Source: an uncultured Dokdonia sp.
GTDB taxonomy: Bacteria; Bacteroidota; Bacteroidia; Flavobacteriales; Flavobacteriaceae
Direction: 5' to 3'
Assembly (NCBI RefSeq): GCF_937910895.1
Contig: NZ_CALEMI010000159.1
Coordinates: 24,117 to 88,116 of the forward strand
DNA: 64,000 nt
Positions 8,257 to 18,912 of this stretch are shown in pieces. Made by a program: the position numbers and the translations under genes. Below the pieces are notes generated by a model. That model was not told where the DNA came from and ran no database searches. It worked only from the letters and a program-made list of their open reading frames with translations. How positions within the stretch are numbered: position 1 is the first letter of the stretch; each line of letters opens with the position of its first letter.

Positions 8257-9021
8257 ATGATACTTAAACTAAATATATCCACACTCCTTTTATGTGGAAT
8301 TCTCATAGCGTTTACAAGCTGTAAACAAGAGCGATATAACATCTCTAGAGTAGATGCCTCATTGGTCTCTATAGATCAAAATATAAAAGAAGATGCTACA
8401 ATTACTGCTTTTATGGCTCCATACAAAGCTTCGGTAGATAAAGAAATGGACGGTATCCTTGCTTATATACCTACCTCTATATCTAAAAAAGACAGCAAAT
8501 ACAATACGGCTATAGGTAATATGATGGCAGATGCTGTTTTTGAATTGGCAAATCCTGTTTTTGAAGCTAGAACTGGCTACCCGTTTAATGCCGTACTCTT
8601 AAATTATGGAGGCATACGTGCTCCCCTTTATAAAGGAACTATAACCACAAGAACCGCGTACGAGTTGATGCCTTTTGAAAACGAAGTCGTCGTTGTAGAG
8701 TTGAGCGGTTTTCAAATGAAAGAATTATTTCAATACCTCGCCAACGGAACGGCACACCCAATCTCAAACTTGCAAGTGATTCTTAACGAAGATGGAAGTC
8801 TACAAAAAGGATTGATCCAAGGACAAGAGATTATAGATAATGAAACGTATTTTATTGCAACCAGTGACTATTTACAAAAAGGAGGTGATAATATGACGTT
8901 TTTAAGTAAGCCTGTGAGTTTGCTTTCACTAGATTATAAGATACGTAATGTACTTATAGATTATTTTAAAAAGAACGATACGATCGCTCCCGTGAGAGAC
9001 GATCGATTTATAAAACAATAA
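8257..9021 (+). CDS. 5'-nucleotidase C-terminal domain lipoprotein
   Basis: The start chosen is the ATG at 8257 (MILKLN), because upstream codons would run antisense through the DUF6913 gene. The 254-residue product has a lipobox FTSC, then the substrate-binding C-terminal domain of 5'-nucleotidases: NMMADAVFELA, LLNYGGIRAPLYKGTIT, FENEVVVVELSG and FIATSDYLQKGGDNMTFL. It lacks the metallophosphatase half, which is the next gene, four bases on. The pair probably forms a two-chain periplasmic nucleotidase that releases phosphate from nucleotides. Confidence 0.88.
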   Translation: MILKLNISTLLLCGILIAFTSCKQERYNISRVDASLVSIDQNIKEDATITAFMAPYKASVDKEMDGILAYIPTSISKKDSKYNTAIGNMMADAVFELANPVFEARTGYPFNAVLLNYGGIRAPLYKGTITTRTAYELMPFENEVVVVELSGFQMKELFQYLANGTAHPISNLQVILNEDGSLQKGLIQGQEIIDNETYFIATSDYLQKGGDNMTFLSKPVSLLSLDYKIRNVLIDYFKKNDTIAPVRDDRFIKQ

Positions 9022-9025
9022 GGAT

Positions 9026-9937
9026 ATGAAACGGAGACATTTTATAAAACAAACCGCAGCTGCAGGAAGCCTTATTGGATTAGGAGGTATTGCAATGAGC
9101 ACCGCCTCACTAGCACCTAAAAAACAGATTACTATTTTACATACTAATGATGTGCATAGCCACATAGAACCCTTTGCAGAAAACGACCCTAACTATGCCA
9201 ACCAAGGAGGTGTCGCAAGACGATTAACCCTTATTAATAGCATCCGACAAGAAAATCCAAACGTCTTATTATTAGATGCTGGTGATATTTTTCAAGGAAC
9301 TCCTTATTTTAACTTTTATGGTGGAGAGTTGGAATTTAAACTCATGTCTATGCTAGGGTACGATGCTGCTACCATTGGAAACCATGACTTTGACAATGGT
9401 GTGGGCGGACTTGCACAGCAAATGCCACATGCTTCTTTTGAAATGCTGTCTGCCAACTATGATTTTACAAATACGATGATGGATGGATTTACAAAACCCT
9501 ATCGCGTGTTTGTCAAAGAAGGAATTCGCATTGGTGTATTTGGTATTGGTATCGAATTAGAAGGGCTTGTCAATCAACGTCAGTTTAAAGAGACCAAGTA
9601 TTTAGATCCTATAGAACGTACAGAGGATATGACGCGAATCTTAAAAGAAGAGAAAGCCTGTGACCTTGTTATTTGCTTATCCCACCTTGGCTATGATTAC
9701 AATACTAAAGAGCGTATCTCAGATCTTAAGTTAGCTGCTGCTACTAGAAACATAGACCTCATTATAGGAGGGCATACCCATACATTCTTAGACAAACCTA
9801 CCATTGCTCAAAATAAAGATGGAAACGTCGTTCTCGTTAATCAAGTAGGTTGGGGTGGTATTAATTTAGGACGTGTAGATTTTCATATAGATGCTGTAAC
9901 TGGCACAGAACACACCAGCACGTTTTACAATATATAA
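9026..9937 (+). CDS. 5'-nucleotidase metallophosphatase subunit
   Basis: The 303-residue product has a twin-arginine-like leader (MKRRHFIKQTAAAGSLIGLGG) and a calcineurin-type phosphatase domain. Metal-site motifs are all present: TNDVHSH, LLDAGDIFQGTP, GNHDFDNG, LSHLGYD and GGHTHTF. It lacks the C-terminal nucleotide-binding domain of one-chain enzymes, which is supplied by the preceding gene four bases upstream. The Tat-type leader suggests that it is exported folded, possibly with metals loaded, while its partner is a lipoprotein. Confidence 0.9.
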   Translation: MKRRHFIKQTAAAGSLIGLGGIAMSTASLAPKKQITILHTNDVHSHIEPFAENDPNYANQGGVARRLTLINSIRQENPNVLLLDAGDIFQGTPYFNFYGGELEFKLMSMLGYDAATIGNHDFDNGVGGLAQQMPHASFEMLSANYDFTNTMMDGFTKPYRVFVKEGIRIGVFGIGIELEGLVNQRQFKETKYLDPIERTEDMTRILKEEKACDLVICLSHLGYDYNTKERISDLKLAAATRNIDLIIGGHTHTFLDKPTIAQNKDGNVVLVNQVGWGGINLGRVDFHIDAVTGTEHTSTFYNI

Positions 9938-9968
9938 TATCATTTACCAATTAAATTTACTGGTATAG

Positions 9969-10637
9969 CTAAAGGTAGTCTTCATCTTCTACATCAAAAT
10001 CTTTAATAGCATCAATACGTGTAAGGTATAAAGCAAATATAATCTTTAAAAAGGCTCCAAAAATATGAGCCATCACTAGATAGGCTCTATGATCTGATAC
10101 GTACTGATATGTGAAGGCACAAACCATTTCTGCAATCAAACCCCCGCCAATCCCCCACAACATAATATTATCTGGATGTTTATTAAAAAGAGGTATTCCT
10201 ATACACGCAACGATAATCAATAAAAATGAAATAACAGAAGGTATAAACAATGTTAAATCAGGCACTAAAGGAAAAATCAAATAGAGCACATATCCTATAA
10301 CATAACTCATCCCCAAAAAACCTATAATTAACTCTGTTACATTATGAGTGCTAAAGTTTTTTATATTGATCTTAATCACGGGCTTTAAGAGCCATAAAAA
10401 AAACAACTGACTTGTTATATGCAGAAAAGAGATGACATTGATATACTTTTCAAAATCGTATAAAAATAAAATTTCATAAAACATAGCCACCAACAAATAT
10501 GTAAAAAAGGGAAATGAAAATTTCCCTGTTGCTTTGTAGTGATATATAAACAGAAAAATAGCAAATAAAGGAAAAAGCACCAATGTGTACTCTATGTCGT
10601 AAAGTAACGTTGCCAATACCAAAAGTATAGATACCAC
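9969..10637 (-). CDS. Multi-pass membrane protein, copy A
   Basis: This roughly 222-residue protein has six to seven hydrophobic segments and no motif I recognise; the conserved block HPDNIMLWGIGGGLIAEM and YVSDHRAYLVMAHIFGAFL is shared with a second copy at 11091. The start is uncertain: GTG at 10637 is the best in-frame codon, but similarity to copy B continues upstream (NQSYIQGRIYRTLTI), so a rarer start may be used. It is the downstream member of a tandem duplication that also copied the 3' end of ligA. Function unknown. Confidence 0.6.
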   Translation of the reverse strand: MVSILLVLATLLYDIEYTLVLFPLFAIFLFIYHYKATGKFSFPFFTYLLVAMFYEILFLYDFEKYINVISFLHITSQLFFLWLLKPVIKINIKNFSTHNVTELIIGFLGMSYVIGYVLYLIFPLVPDLTLFIPSVISFLLIIVACIGIPLFNKHPDNIMLWGIGGGLIAEMVCAFTYQYVSDHRAYLVMAHIFGAFLKIIFALYLTRIDAIKDFDVEDEDYL

Positions 10638-10687
10638 GATGGTTAGTGTCCTGTAGATTCTACCTTGTATGTAGCTTTGATTTTTGA

Positions 10688-11021
10688 TTATAGTAGCTTT
10701 AAAAATTCTTGTTCAGAAATCATTGTAATCCCCAATCCTTCTGCTTTTGCACGTTTACTCGACCCCATATTATCTCCTGCTATCAAAAAGGAAGTTTTTG
10801 GAGAGATCGAGCTGGGTACCTTCCCGCCATTATCTTCTATTAATTTTTCAACTCGTTACGAGACATTTCAAAAACGCCAGATACCACAAACGTTTTTTCT
10901 TGTATAACTGCAATAATTGCTCGAGCGAAAGTAGGTATAAATCTGAATAATTCACCATTAAATCCTCTTTTACTAACAAAGCAACCACCTCGCCTTCAAT
11001 CCCTTCTATATTTCCTGTCAT
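10688..11021 (-). pseudogene. Decayed copy of the ligA 3' end
   Basis: On the minus strand this stretch resembles the ligA end at 11805 onward. It begins like the LigA helix-hairpin region (IEGIEGEVVALLVKEDL), then jumps over about 113 codons to the BRCT start ([12 protein letters not shown]). After that a single A is missing from the run in GAGTTGAAAAA, which gives a stop after NELKN. The remainder to the final SEQEFLKLL is nearly identical to ligA. With an internal deletion and a frameshift it cannot encode a working domain. The spacing between its stop and that of ligA (1117 bases) equals the spacing between the two membrane-gene stops (1122). Confidence 0.85.
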
Positions 11022-11090
11022 AAAACATATAGAATTTCATATCGATCCTATCAAGGGGACTTAACAGACTAGCTATTTTATATCATATTA

Positions 11091-11790
11091 TTATACATAA
11101 TTACTATCATCAAATTCAATAATACTTTCAATACGCGTAAGATATATAGCAAATACAATTTCTAAAAACGCTCCAAAAATATGAGACATGACAATGTATG
11201 CTCTATGGTCTGATACATACTCAAAAATAAAACTACAGCACATTTCAGCAATCAAACCTATTCCTACACCCCACAACATAATATTATCTGGATGTTTATT
11301 AAAAAATGGAATCCCCGTACATAATATTATAGTAATAAAGAACGCTATTAGTGAAGGAAAAAAAAGAGTAAAATCTGGTATTAAAGGAAAAACTAAATAA
11401 AGTACATATCCTAAAATATAACTCAATCCCAAAAAGCTTATAATCAGTTCTGTTAAGTTATGATTACTAAAGCTTTTAAGCTTCACTTTCACTATAGGTT
11501 TTAACAAAATTAAAAAACAAATTTGACTTACAAGATTGAGAAATGACAACACATTAATATTCTCAGAAAAACCAAGCATAAATCCTATTTCAGCAAACGT
11601 CACAGAGACCAAATAGATCAGGAAATATACATTAAAATCCCCAGTAACTTTGTAATGATATAAAAAAAGAAATAACGCAAACAGTAGATAAAATAAAAAA
11701 CGTGTACTCTATATCAAAAACCATAGTGGCAAAGATCAAAAGTACGGCCACTACAATCGCTAAAGTCCTGTACACTTTCCCGTGTATGTA
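11091..11790 (-). pseudogene. Membrane protein copy B, frameshifted
   Basis: Copy B of the membrane protein matches copy A along its length. The intact frame 11091-11612 gives 173 residues with a TTG as the only nearby start. Upstream, the similarity continues in another frame (RSYIHGKVYRTLAIVV and FDIEYT), with the shift at the A6 run at 11695-11700, where copy B has one base more than copy A. Either the gene is broken near its N-terminus, or the run is a sequencing error, or a shortened product is made. The conserved HPDNIMLWG and YVSDHRAYIVMSHIFGAFL block is retained. Confidence 0.6.
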
Positions 11791-11804
11791 TGATCTATTT
11801 TCGA

Positions 11805-14110
<2,306 letters not shown>

Positions 14111-14701
14111 TTACGTCAAATCTCCTTTTAGCCACTTAGGAACGGGTTGTGGTGTGTAGGCTTGCATTTTTGCAATAAGTCCCTCCACAGACGTATCGAC
14201 GATGAGGAGTTCGTAGTTTTCCATTTTTAAGAAACCTCTCCGTACCATGTGCTCCAGCATTTTTAGTAAATCGTCATAAAAACCATTGATATTTAAGAGG
14301 CCTATCGGTTTTTGATGCAGTCCTAACTGACTCCACGTAATGATTTCAAAAAGCTCTTCCAAAGTTCCAAAACCACCTGGCAGTGTAATAAAACCATCAG
14401 ATATTTCTTGCATGGTCATTTTACGTTGGTGCATATTCTCGTTGGTAATTAACTCCGTTAATCCGAGATGAACCACTTCTTTAAGCTTTAGAAATTCAGG
14501 AATTACTCCAATCACTTTTCCTTTATGGTCTAAACTTGCTTGTGCCACCTGTCCCATCACACCAATCTTCGCCGCACCATACACCAATGTGATATCGTGG
14601 TTGGCTAGATACGCACCTAATTCTTTGGCTTGTTCTTCTATGTGGATATCATTGCCTTCACTGCTTCCGCAGAATACACAAATCGATTTTATAGTTGTCA
14701 T
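14111..14701 (-). CDS. LOG-family phosphoribohydrolase
   Basis: The 196-residue protein belongs to the LOG (TIGR00730, lysine-decarboxylase-like fold) family that cleaves nucleoside 5'-monophosphates, classically cytokinin nucleotides, to base and ribose phosphate. The signature PGGFGTLEELFEIITW (about 107-122) with the catalytic Arg-Glu pair region MQEISDGFITLPGG is clear, and the N-terminal Rossmann start is CVFCGSSEGND. In bacteria it is likely to act in nucleotide salvage or AMP breakdown; substrate not predictable. Length is normal for the short form. Confidence 0.9.
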   Translation of the reverse strand: MTTIKSICVFCGSSEGNDIHIEEQAKELGAYLANHDITLVYGAAKIGVMGQVAQASLDHKGKVIGVIPEFLKLKEVVHLGLTELITNENMHQRKMTMQEISDGFITLPGGFGTLEELFEIITWSQLGLHQKPIGLLNINGFYDDLLKMLEHMVRRGFLKMENYELLIVDTSVEGLIAKMQAYTPQPVPKWLKGDLT

Positions 14702-14769
14702 GAGTTCTCTATTTTGTTATTTTCAGAATCTAAAAATGATGTTTATAATTATCTAATGGCTTTGTCTTT

Positions 14770-14788
14770 TTTTCGCTTAAAGCGAAAA
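14770..14788. repeat. Small hairpin TTTTCGCT / AGCGAAAA
   Basis: Eight-base perfect arms around a TAA loop, between prmC and the LOG gene. On the minus strand it follows prmC but has A rather than T after it, so it is not a canonical terminator. Confidence 0.5.
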
Positions 14789-14830
14789 TTAAATTAGTCT
14801 GTAAAAATGCATATCAACAAACCCAAAGCC

Positions 14831-15805
14831 TTACTTACAAGCCTTGATCATCCGGTCATTACCGAAGATATCCTTACGTAATTGCACGCTAGTAAATCCA
14901 ATGTCTTTAAGGAGTTGAACGGTTTCTTTACCAAGATACTGATTGACTTCAAAAAATAACCAACCGTTTCCTGATAAGTTATCAAAAGCCAATTGCCCAA
15001 TGGTACGGTAAAAAATCAACGGATCTGTGTTTGAAACAAATAAAGCCGTATGTGGTTCGTGATCCAATACATTCGACTGTATTTCTTCTTTTTCGAGTTC
15101 ACGTACATACGGAGGATTGGACACAATAATATCAAAAGAAGGCTCTAGCTTCTCTGCTTGTAAGATGTCTACTTGTTTAAAAGTAACCGCAACCTCATTT
15201 GCAACAGCATTTTCTGAAGCGATTTGTAATGCGTCTTGTGAAATATCATACCCAGTCACCTCCACATTCGCCAGATGCTTTGCAAGGCTCACAGCTATAC
15301 ACCCTGAACCTGTACCAATATCTAAAATGGAGACTAATTTCTGCTTGCTTTGATAGCTATCATTTTGATCATTCCCATTTTCTTCACTCTCTTTTATCTC
15401 TTCTTTTCTCTCTTTTTTCTGTCTTCTAGAACTCTCTTCTTCATTTTCTTTCCCCACACTCACTTCTTCCCGCTCCTTCTCATCTTCAACAATCCAATCG
15501 ACCAACTCTTCGGTTTCTGGTCTTGGAATTAAGGTGTCTGGGGTGACTTTAAAAGGCAATCCGTAAAATTCGGTGGTACCTATAATGTATTGGATGGGTT
15601 CGTGTTTTTCTAATCGACTGACTACACGATGCATATTTTGAACAGTTGCTTCCGCAAGTTCTTCTTCTAATCTTAGAACAAGATCCATTCGGCTATATTT
15701 CAGAAAATGATCCATAGCAATTTGAAAGAAACTTTGAATTTCTTCCAACGGATAGTGATCCCGTAAACGAGTTTCAAAAGTGGAGCGGAGATCTTTTATT
15801 TTCAC
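14831..15805 (-). CDS. prmC: PrmC glutamine methyltransferase with charged insert
   Basis: PrmC (HemK) methylates the Gln of the GGQ motif of peptide release factors. The N-terminal helical domain ends at LIPRPETEELVDWI (93-106); the SAM domain has LDIGTGSGCIAVSLA (161-175) and the catalytic NPPY at 230-233. Between them, residues 108-156 form an extremely charged Glu/Lys/Ser/Asn segment absent from ordinary PrmC, where only a short linker joins the domains. This makes the protein 324 residues instead of about 280. The reading frame is intact, so the protein is probably active with a disordered loop. Confidence 0.93.
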   Translation of the reverse strand: MKIKDLRSTFETRLRDHYPLEEIQSFFQIAMDHFLKYSRMDLVLRLEEELAEATVQNMHRVVSRLEKHEPIQYIIGTTEFYGLPFKVTPDTLIPRPETEELVDWIVEDEKEREEVSVGKENEEESSRRQKKERKEEIKESEENGNDQNDSYQSKQKLVSILDIGTGSGCIAVSLAKHLANVEVTGYDISQDALQIASENAVANEVAVTFKQVDILQAEKLEPSFDIIVSNPPYVRELEKEEIQSNVLDHEPHTALFVSNTDPLIFYRTIGQLAFDNLSGNGWLFFEVNQYLGKETVQLLKDIGFTSVQLRKDIFGNDRMIKACK

Positions 15806-15819
15806 GAAAGTGTACTGAT

Positions 15820-16305
15820 TTACAAATCAATAAGCATGTGTACGGGACATGAAAAATGTCCTGTATCTCCCATCGGACCGTCTATATAGCGAAATCCTGT
15901 ACGGGTATATAGTTTTTGTGCAGCTTCCATATACGGCATGGTTTCTATATAGCATTGGTCATATCCAAAATCACGAGCCGTATCGAGACAAGTGCTCATC
16001 ATTTGCGCTCCAATACCCTTCCCTCTGGCTTCTTCGAGAAAATACATTTTTTGGAGTTCGCATACATTCCCGTCATAATTGTCAAGTTGTGCTATGCCTG
16101 CACAGCCAATCAATGTACCTTGATCTTCCACCACAAAATAACGGGCTTTTGGAGTATCATACGTTTCATACATCTGGTCTAATGCGGTATCTGCATAGGC
16201 AGTTCCCACCTTAGGAACTCCTAATTCTACAAGTACTTTACGGATAACGGCAGCAACTTGCTCATTGTCTGCCTTTTCAATTGGGCGAATAATAGGTTTG
16301 CTCAT
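15820..16305 (-). CDS. GNAT-family N-acetyltransferase
   Basis: The 161-residue protein shows the GNAT fold: FVVEDQGTLIGCAGIAQL, the beta-4 strand CELQKMYFLEEARGKGIGAQMM with the acetyl-CoA binding R-x-x-G-x-G/A loop (RGKGIG), and the C-terminal YIETMPYMEAAQKLYTRTGFRYID. The acceptor substrate is unknown. It is 14 bases upstream of prmC on the same strand and divergent from ribD, whose promoter overlaps its start. Confidence 0.88.
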   Translation of the reverse strand: MSKPIIRPIEKADNEQVAAVIRKVLVELGVPKVGTAYADTALDQMYETYDTPKARYFVVEDQGTLIGCAGIAQLDNYDGNVCELQKMYFLEEARGKGIGAQMMSTCLDTARDFGYDQCYIETMPYMEAAQKLYTRTGFRYIDGPMGDTGHFSCPVHMLIDL

Positions 16306-16328
16306 CGAAAGTTATAGTTCTATTTTTG
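16297..16328 (+). promoter_or_regulatory. Consensus Bacteroidota promoter of ribD
   Basis: TTTG (16297-16300), a 20-base spacer, then TATTTTTG (16321-16328) match the -33/-7 consensus closely. The GTG start of ribD is only five bases after the -7 element, so the transcript would have almost no leader. The -33 part lies within the first codons of the divergent GNAT gene. Confidence 0.65.
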
Positions 16329-16332
16329 CGGT

Positions 16333-17337
16333 GTGAAGATACACGAAAAGTATATAAAACGTTGTATAGATTTAGCGAAAAATGGACTCCCAAGCGCGAT
16401 GCCCAATCCTTCTGTAGGGGCACTTCTTTTGGTAGATGATCTCATTATTGCCGAAGGCTATACGAGTGCTTACGGAGGCAATCATGCTGAAGTGAATGCG
16501 ATTACGTATGTGCAAGCACACACGCCAGAACTTCTTGCAAAAGCGACGCTATACGTGACCTTAGAACCTTGTAGCCATTATGGCAAAACACCGCCTTGTG
16601 CTGATCTTGTGATTGCATCGGGGATTCCAAAAGTAGTGATCGGTACTATAGACCCTCATGCAAAAGTAGCTGGTAGTGGTATCAAGAAACTGATGAAGGC
16701 GGGTATCAACGTAACGGTAGGTGTTTTGGAATCCAAATGTTATGAAGTGAATAAACGCTTCTTTACGTTTCACGAGAGAAAGCGACCGTATATTTTATTG
16801 AAATGGGCAGAAACGGTAGATGGTTTTATCGCCCCAACAGAAAGGGATAAAATAGCACCCGTTTGGATTACCAATCTGTATTCCAGACAACTCGTGCATA
16901 AATGGCGGAGTGAAGAGCAAGCGATTCTCGTCGGAGCGCAAACGGTATTGGCAGATAATCCATCACTCACGACAAGAGATTGGTATGGCAACTCTCCTCT
17001 ACGAGTGGTGCTTGACGAACGAGGAGATTTGCCTAAAGAAGCTGCTGTTTTTAATGAGCAAGCAGCAACCGTTGTCATCGCATCAAAAGACCCCAAAGAG
17101 ATTGGACGTATTCTTTATGAAAAAGGAATACAATCGGTCATCGTAGAAGGAGGCGCCAACACATTGCAACGTTTTATAGATGCTGATCTTTGGGATGAAG
17201 CCCGCGTATTTACAGGAACCACTACGTTTGGAAAAGGAACGAAAGCACCTGTCCTTACTCAAGAACAAAAGAGCCTATCTAAATCTCAGGATCTCAAAGG
17301 AGATACACTTACCACCTACAAAAATAACCACTCGTGA
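16333..17337 (+). CDS. ribD: RibD, riboflavin deaminase/reductase
   Basis: RibD carries out the deamination and reduction steps of riboflavin synthesis. The N-terminal deaminase has the zinc site HAE (51-53) and PCSHYGKTPPC (79-89); the C-terminal half is the NADPH-dependent reductase (KWAETVDGFIAP, SRQLVHKWRSEEQAILVGAQTVLADNPSLTTR, VIVEGGANTLQRFI). The start is GTG, just downstream of a strong promoter, probably giving a leaderless mRNA. Its stop overlaps the GTG of the EamA gene by four bases. Confidence 0.95.
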   Translation: MKIHEKYIKRCIDLAKNGLPSAMPNPSVGALLLVDDLIIAEGYTSAYGGNHAEVNAITYVQAHTPELLAKATLYVTLEPCSHYGKTPPCADLVIASGIPKVVIGTIDPHAKVAGSGIKKLMKAGINVTVGVLESKCYEVNKRFFTFHERKRPYILLKWAETVDGFIAPTERDKIAPVWITNLYSRQLVHKWRSEEQAILVGAQTVLADNPSLTTRDWYGNSPLRVVLDERGDLPKEAAVFNEQAATVVIASKDPKEIGRILYEKGIQSVIVEGGANTLQRFIDADLWDEARVFTGTTTFGKGTKAPVLTQEQKSLSKSQDLKGDTLTTYKNNHS

Positions 17338-18200
17338 TATACCTACTGCTCAGCATTGCCTCGTCTTGTGTGATTTTTGTGGTGTTCAAATTATTTGCAC
17401 GTTTTAAAATCAACACCTTACAGGCGATTGTTTTTAATTATTTGACAGCGAGCACTCTAGGTCTATTTCTGTCTGAAGGCGGAATCACTACAGATGTTAT
17501 CCCACAACAGGATTGGTTTTTGGGTGCCGTCGCTTTGGGGTTTTTATTTATTCTCATTTTTAATCTAATGGCAATCACTACTCAGCGTAGCGGACTTTCG
17601 GTAGTTTCCGTGGCGACTAAAATGAGTGTGGTTATTCCTATCCTTTTTGGGATTCTTTATTACAAGGAGTCATTAGGGATCTTAAAAGCAAGCGGTATTA
17701 TCATCGCATTGATAGCGGTTTACCTTGCTTCTGTAAAATCTAAAAATGGCATTCCGTTTAAAAAAACAGACCTTATTTTTCCTGCACTCGTTTTTTTAGG
17801 AAGTGGAATTATAGATGTTAGCATCAAATATATTGAGGAAAAGTATCTCAGTACGGGCAATCTCCCTATATTTTTGACAACCGTTTTTGGTACCGCTGGG
17901 ATGATAGGGCTCCTTATTATAGGAAGTCAACTCCTACGAAAGCGTTTTACATTTAGTACCAAAAATATCCTTGCAGGGATTTGCTTAGGAGTTCCCAACT
18001 ACGGTTCTATGTATTTTCTGGTAAAAGCCTTACGAAATGACGCTTTCGAAAGTTCGACGATTTTTACCATGAATAATGTAGGGATAGTAATGATTTCTAC
18101 CTTGCTAGGAATTGCGCTATTTACAGAAAAATTACAGCTTAAAAACTGGATTGGTATTGCCCTTGCGGTGATTTCTATTATATTGGTTTCACTTTCGTGA
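17334..18200 (+). CDS. EamA-family transporter
   Basis: The 288-residue protein has about ten hydrophobic helices in two repeats, the pattern of the EamA/DMT exporter family: FVVFKLFARFKINTLQAIVFNYLTAS in the first half and AGICLGVPNYGSMYFLVKALRN, ALFTEKLQLKNWIGIALAVISIILVSLS at the end. It starts with GTG inside the ribD stop, so it is translationally coupled to ribD. Family members export small metabolites; a role with flavins or their precursors is possible only by context. Confidence 0.85.
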   Translation: MIYLLLSIASSCVIFVVFKLFARFKINTLQAIVFNYLTASTLGLFLSEGGITTDVIPQQDWFLGAVALGFLFILIFNLMAITTQRSGLSVVSVATKMSVVIPILFGILYYKESLGILKASGIIIALIAVYLASVKSKNGIPFKKTDLIFPALVFLGSGIIDVSIKYIEEKYLSTGNLPIFLTTVFGTAGMIGLLIIGSQLLRKRFTFSTKNILAGICLGVPNYGSMYFLVKALRNDAFESSTIFTMNNVGIVMISTLLGIALFTEKLQLKNWIGIALAVISIILVSLS

Positions 18201-18216
18201 AAAGATATACTACGTT

Positions 18217-18237
18217 CCTGTGCGCCGAACAGGCAGG
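18217..18237. repeat. Second repeat family, copy
   Basis: CCTGTGCGCCGAACAGGCAGG; its inverse complement starts CCTGCCTGT and ends ACAGG like the insert at 13811-13830. It can fold on CCTGT / ACAGG. It lies 20 bases before a palindrome copy. Confidence 0.65.
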
Positions 18238-18257
18238 TTTGCAAAAAGGTATAGTAT

Positions 18258-18272
18258 GCTTTCGCGAAAGCG
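18258..18272. repeat. Dispersed palindrome copy 4 (intergenic)
   Basis: GCTTTCGCGAAAGCG followed by TACTC, between the EamA and YigZ genes. Confidence 0.95.
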
Positions 18273-18303
18273 TACTCACAACGCATACAATCAATAGCAA
18301 AAA

Positions 18304-18912
18304 ATGAAAGACACCTATAAAACTATTACAAAACCATCACCCGAAGCACTGTTTAAGGATCGGAATAGTAAGTTTTATGGATATGCCTTTCCAATAGAAG
18401 ACGAAGATCAGGTCAAAGAATATATTGAAGATTTAAAAAAACAACACCATCAGGCACGTCATTGGTGTTATGCGTGGGTGCTTGGAAATGACTACAGTCG
18501 CTATAGAGCCAATGATGACGGGGAACCTTCCAATAGTGCGGGAGCTCCTATCCACGGACAATTACAAGCCTATGAACTTACCAACACGCTTGTTGTGGTT
18601 GTTCGTTATTTTGGAGGGACAAAACTAGGCGTCGGCGGCTTGATTAATGCGTATCGTACTGCAGCACAACTCGCCCTAGAAGAAGCAAAAATAATAGAAA
18701 AAACTATTGATATTGAGTTTACGATTACTTTTGAATATGCGCTTATGAATAAAGTCATGCGCGTCATCAAGGAACAAAACATTCGAATTATTGATCAAAA
18801 ATCAGCACTTGCCTGCGAGTATACACTCGCCATTAGAAAGAAAGATTTTAAGCAAAAAAGTGTACTTGTAAAAAATATCTACGGTGTTAAAATCAAAAAA
18901 GAAGATACTTAA
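18304..18912 (+). CDS. YigZ / IMPACT-family protein
   Basis: The 202-residue protein shows the UPF0029 N-terminal domain with its signature DDGEPSNSAGAPI (about 77-89) followed by VVVRYFGGTKLGVGGLINAYRTAA, and a short C-terminal DUF1949 domain. The family is widespread and related to the eukaryotic translation regulator IMPACT; its bacterial role is not settled. It ends in a four-base overlap with the convergent thioesterase gene. Confidence 0.9.
   Translation: MKDTYKTITKPSPEALFKDRNSKFYGYAFPIEDEDQVKEYIEDLKKQHHQARHWCYAWVLGNDYSRYRANDDGEPSNSAGAPIHGQLQAYELTNTLVVVVRYFGGTKLGVGGLINAYRTAAQLALEEAKIIEKTIDIEFTITFEYALMNKVMRVIKEQNIRIIDQKSALACEYTLAIRKKDFKQKSVLVKNIYGVKIKKEDT

Noticed and set aside
10665..10950. 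Two plus-strand frames of 67 and 80 codons
   Set aside because: They are antisense to the decayed ligA copy and mirror its base composition.
9969..11790. Membrane proteins A and B as YhhN lysoplasmalogenases
   Set aside because: The helix count is similar, but the GAxLFxxSD-type motif of that family is not found.
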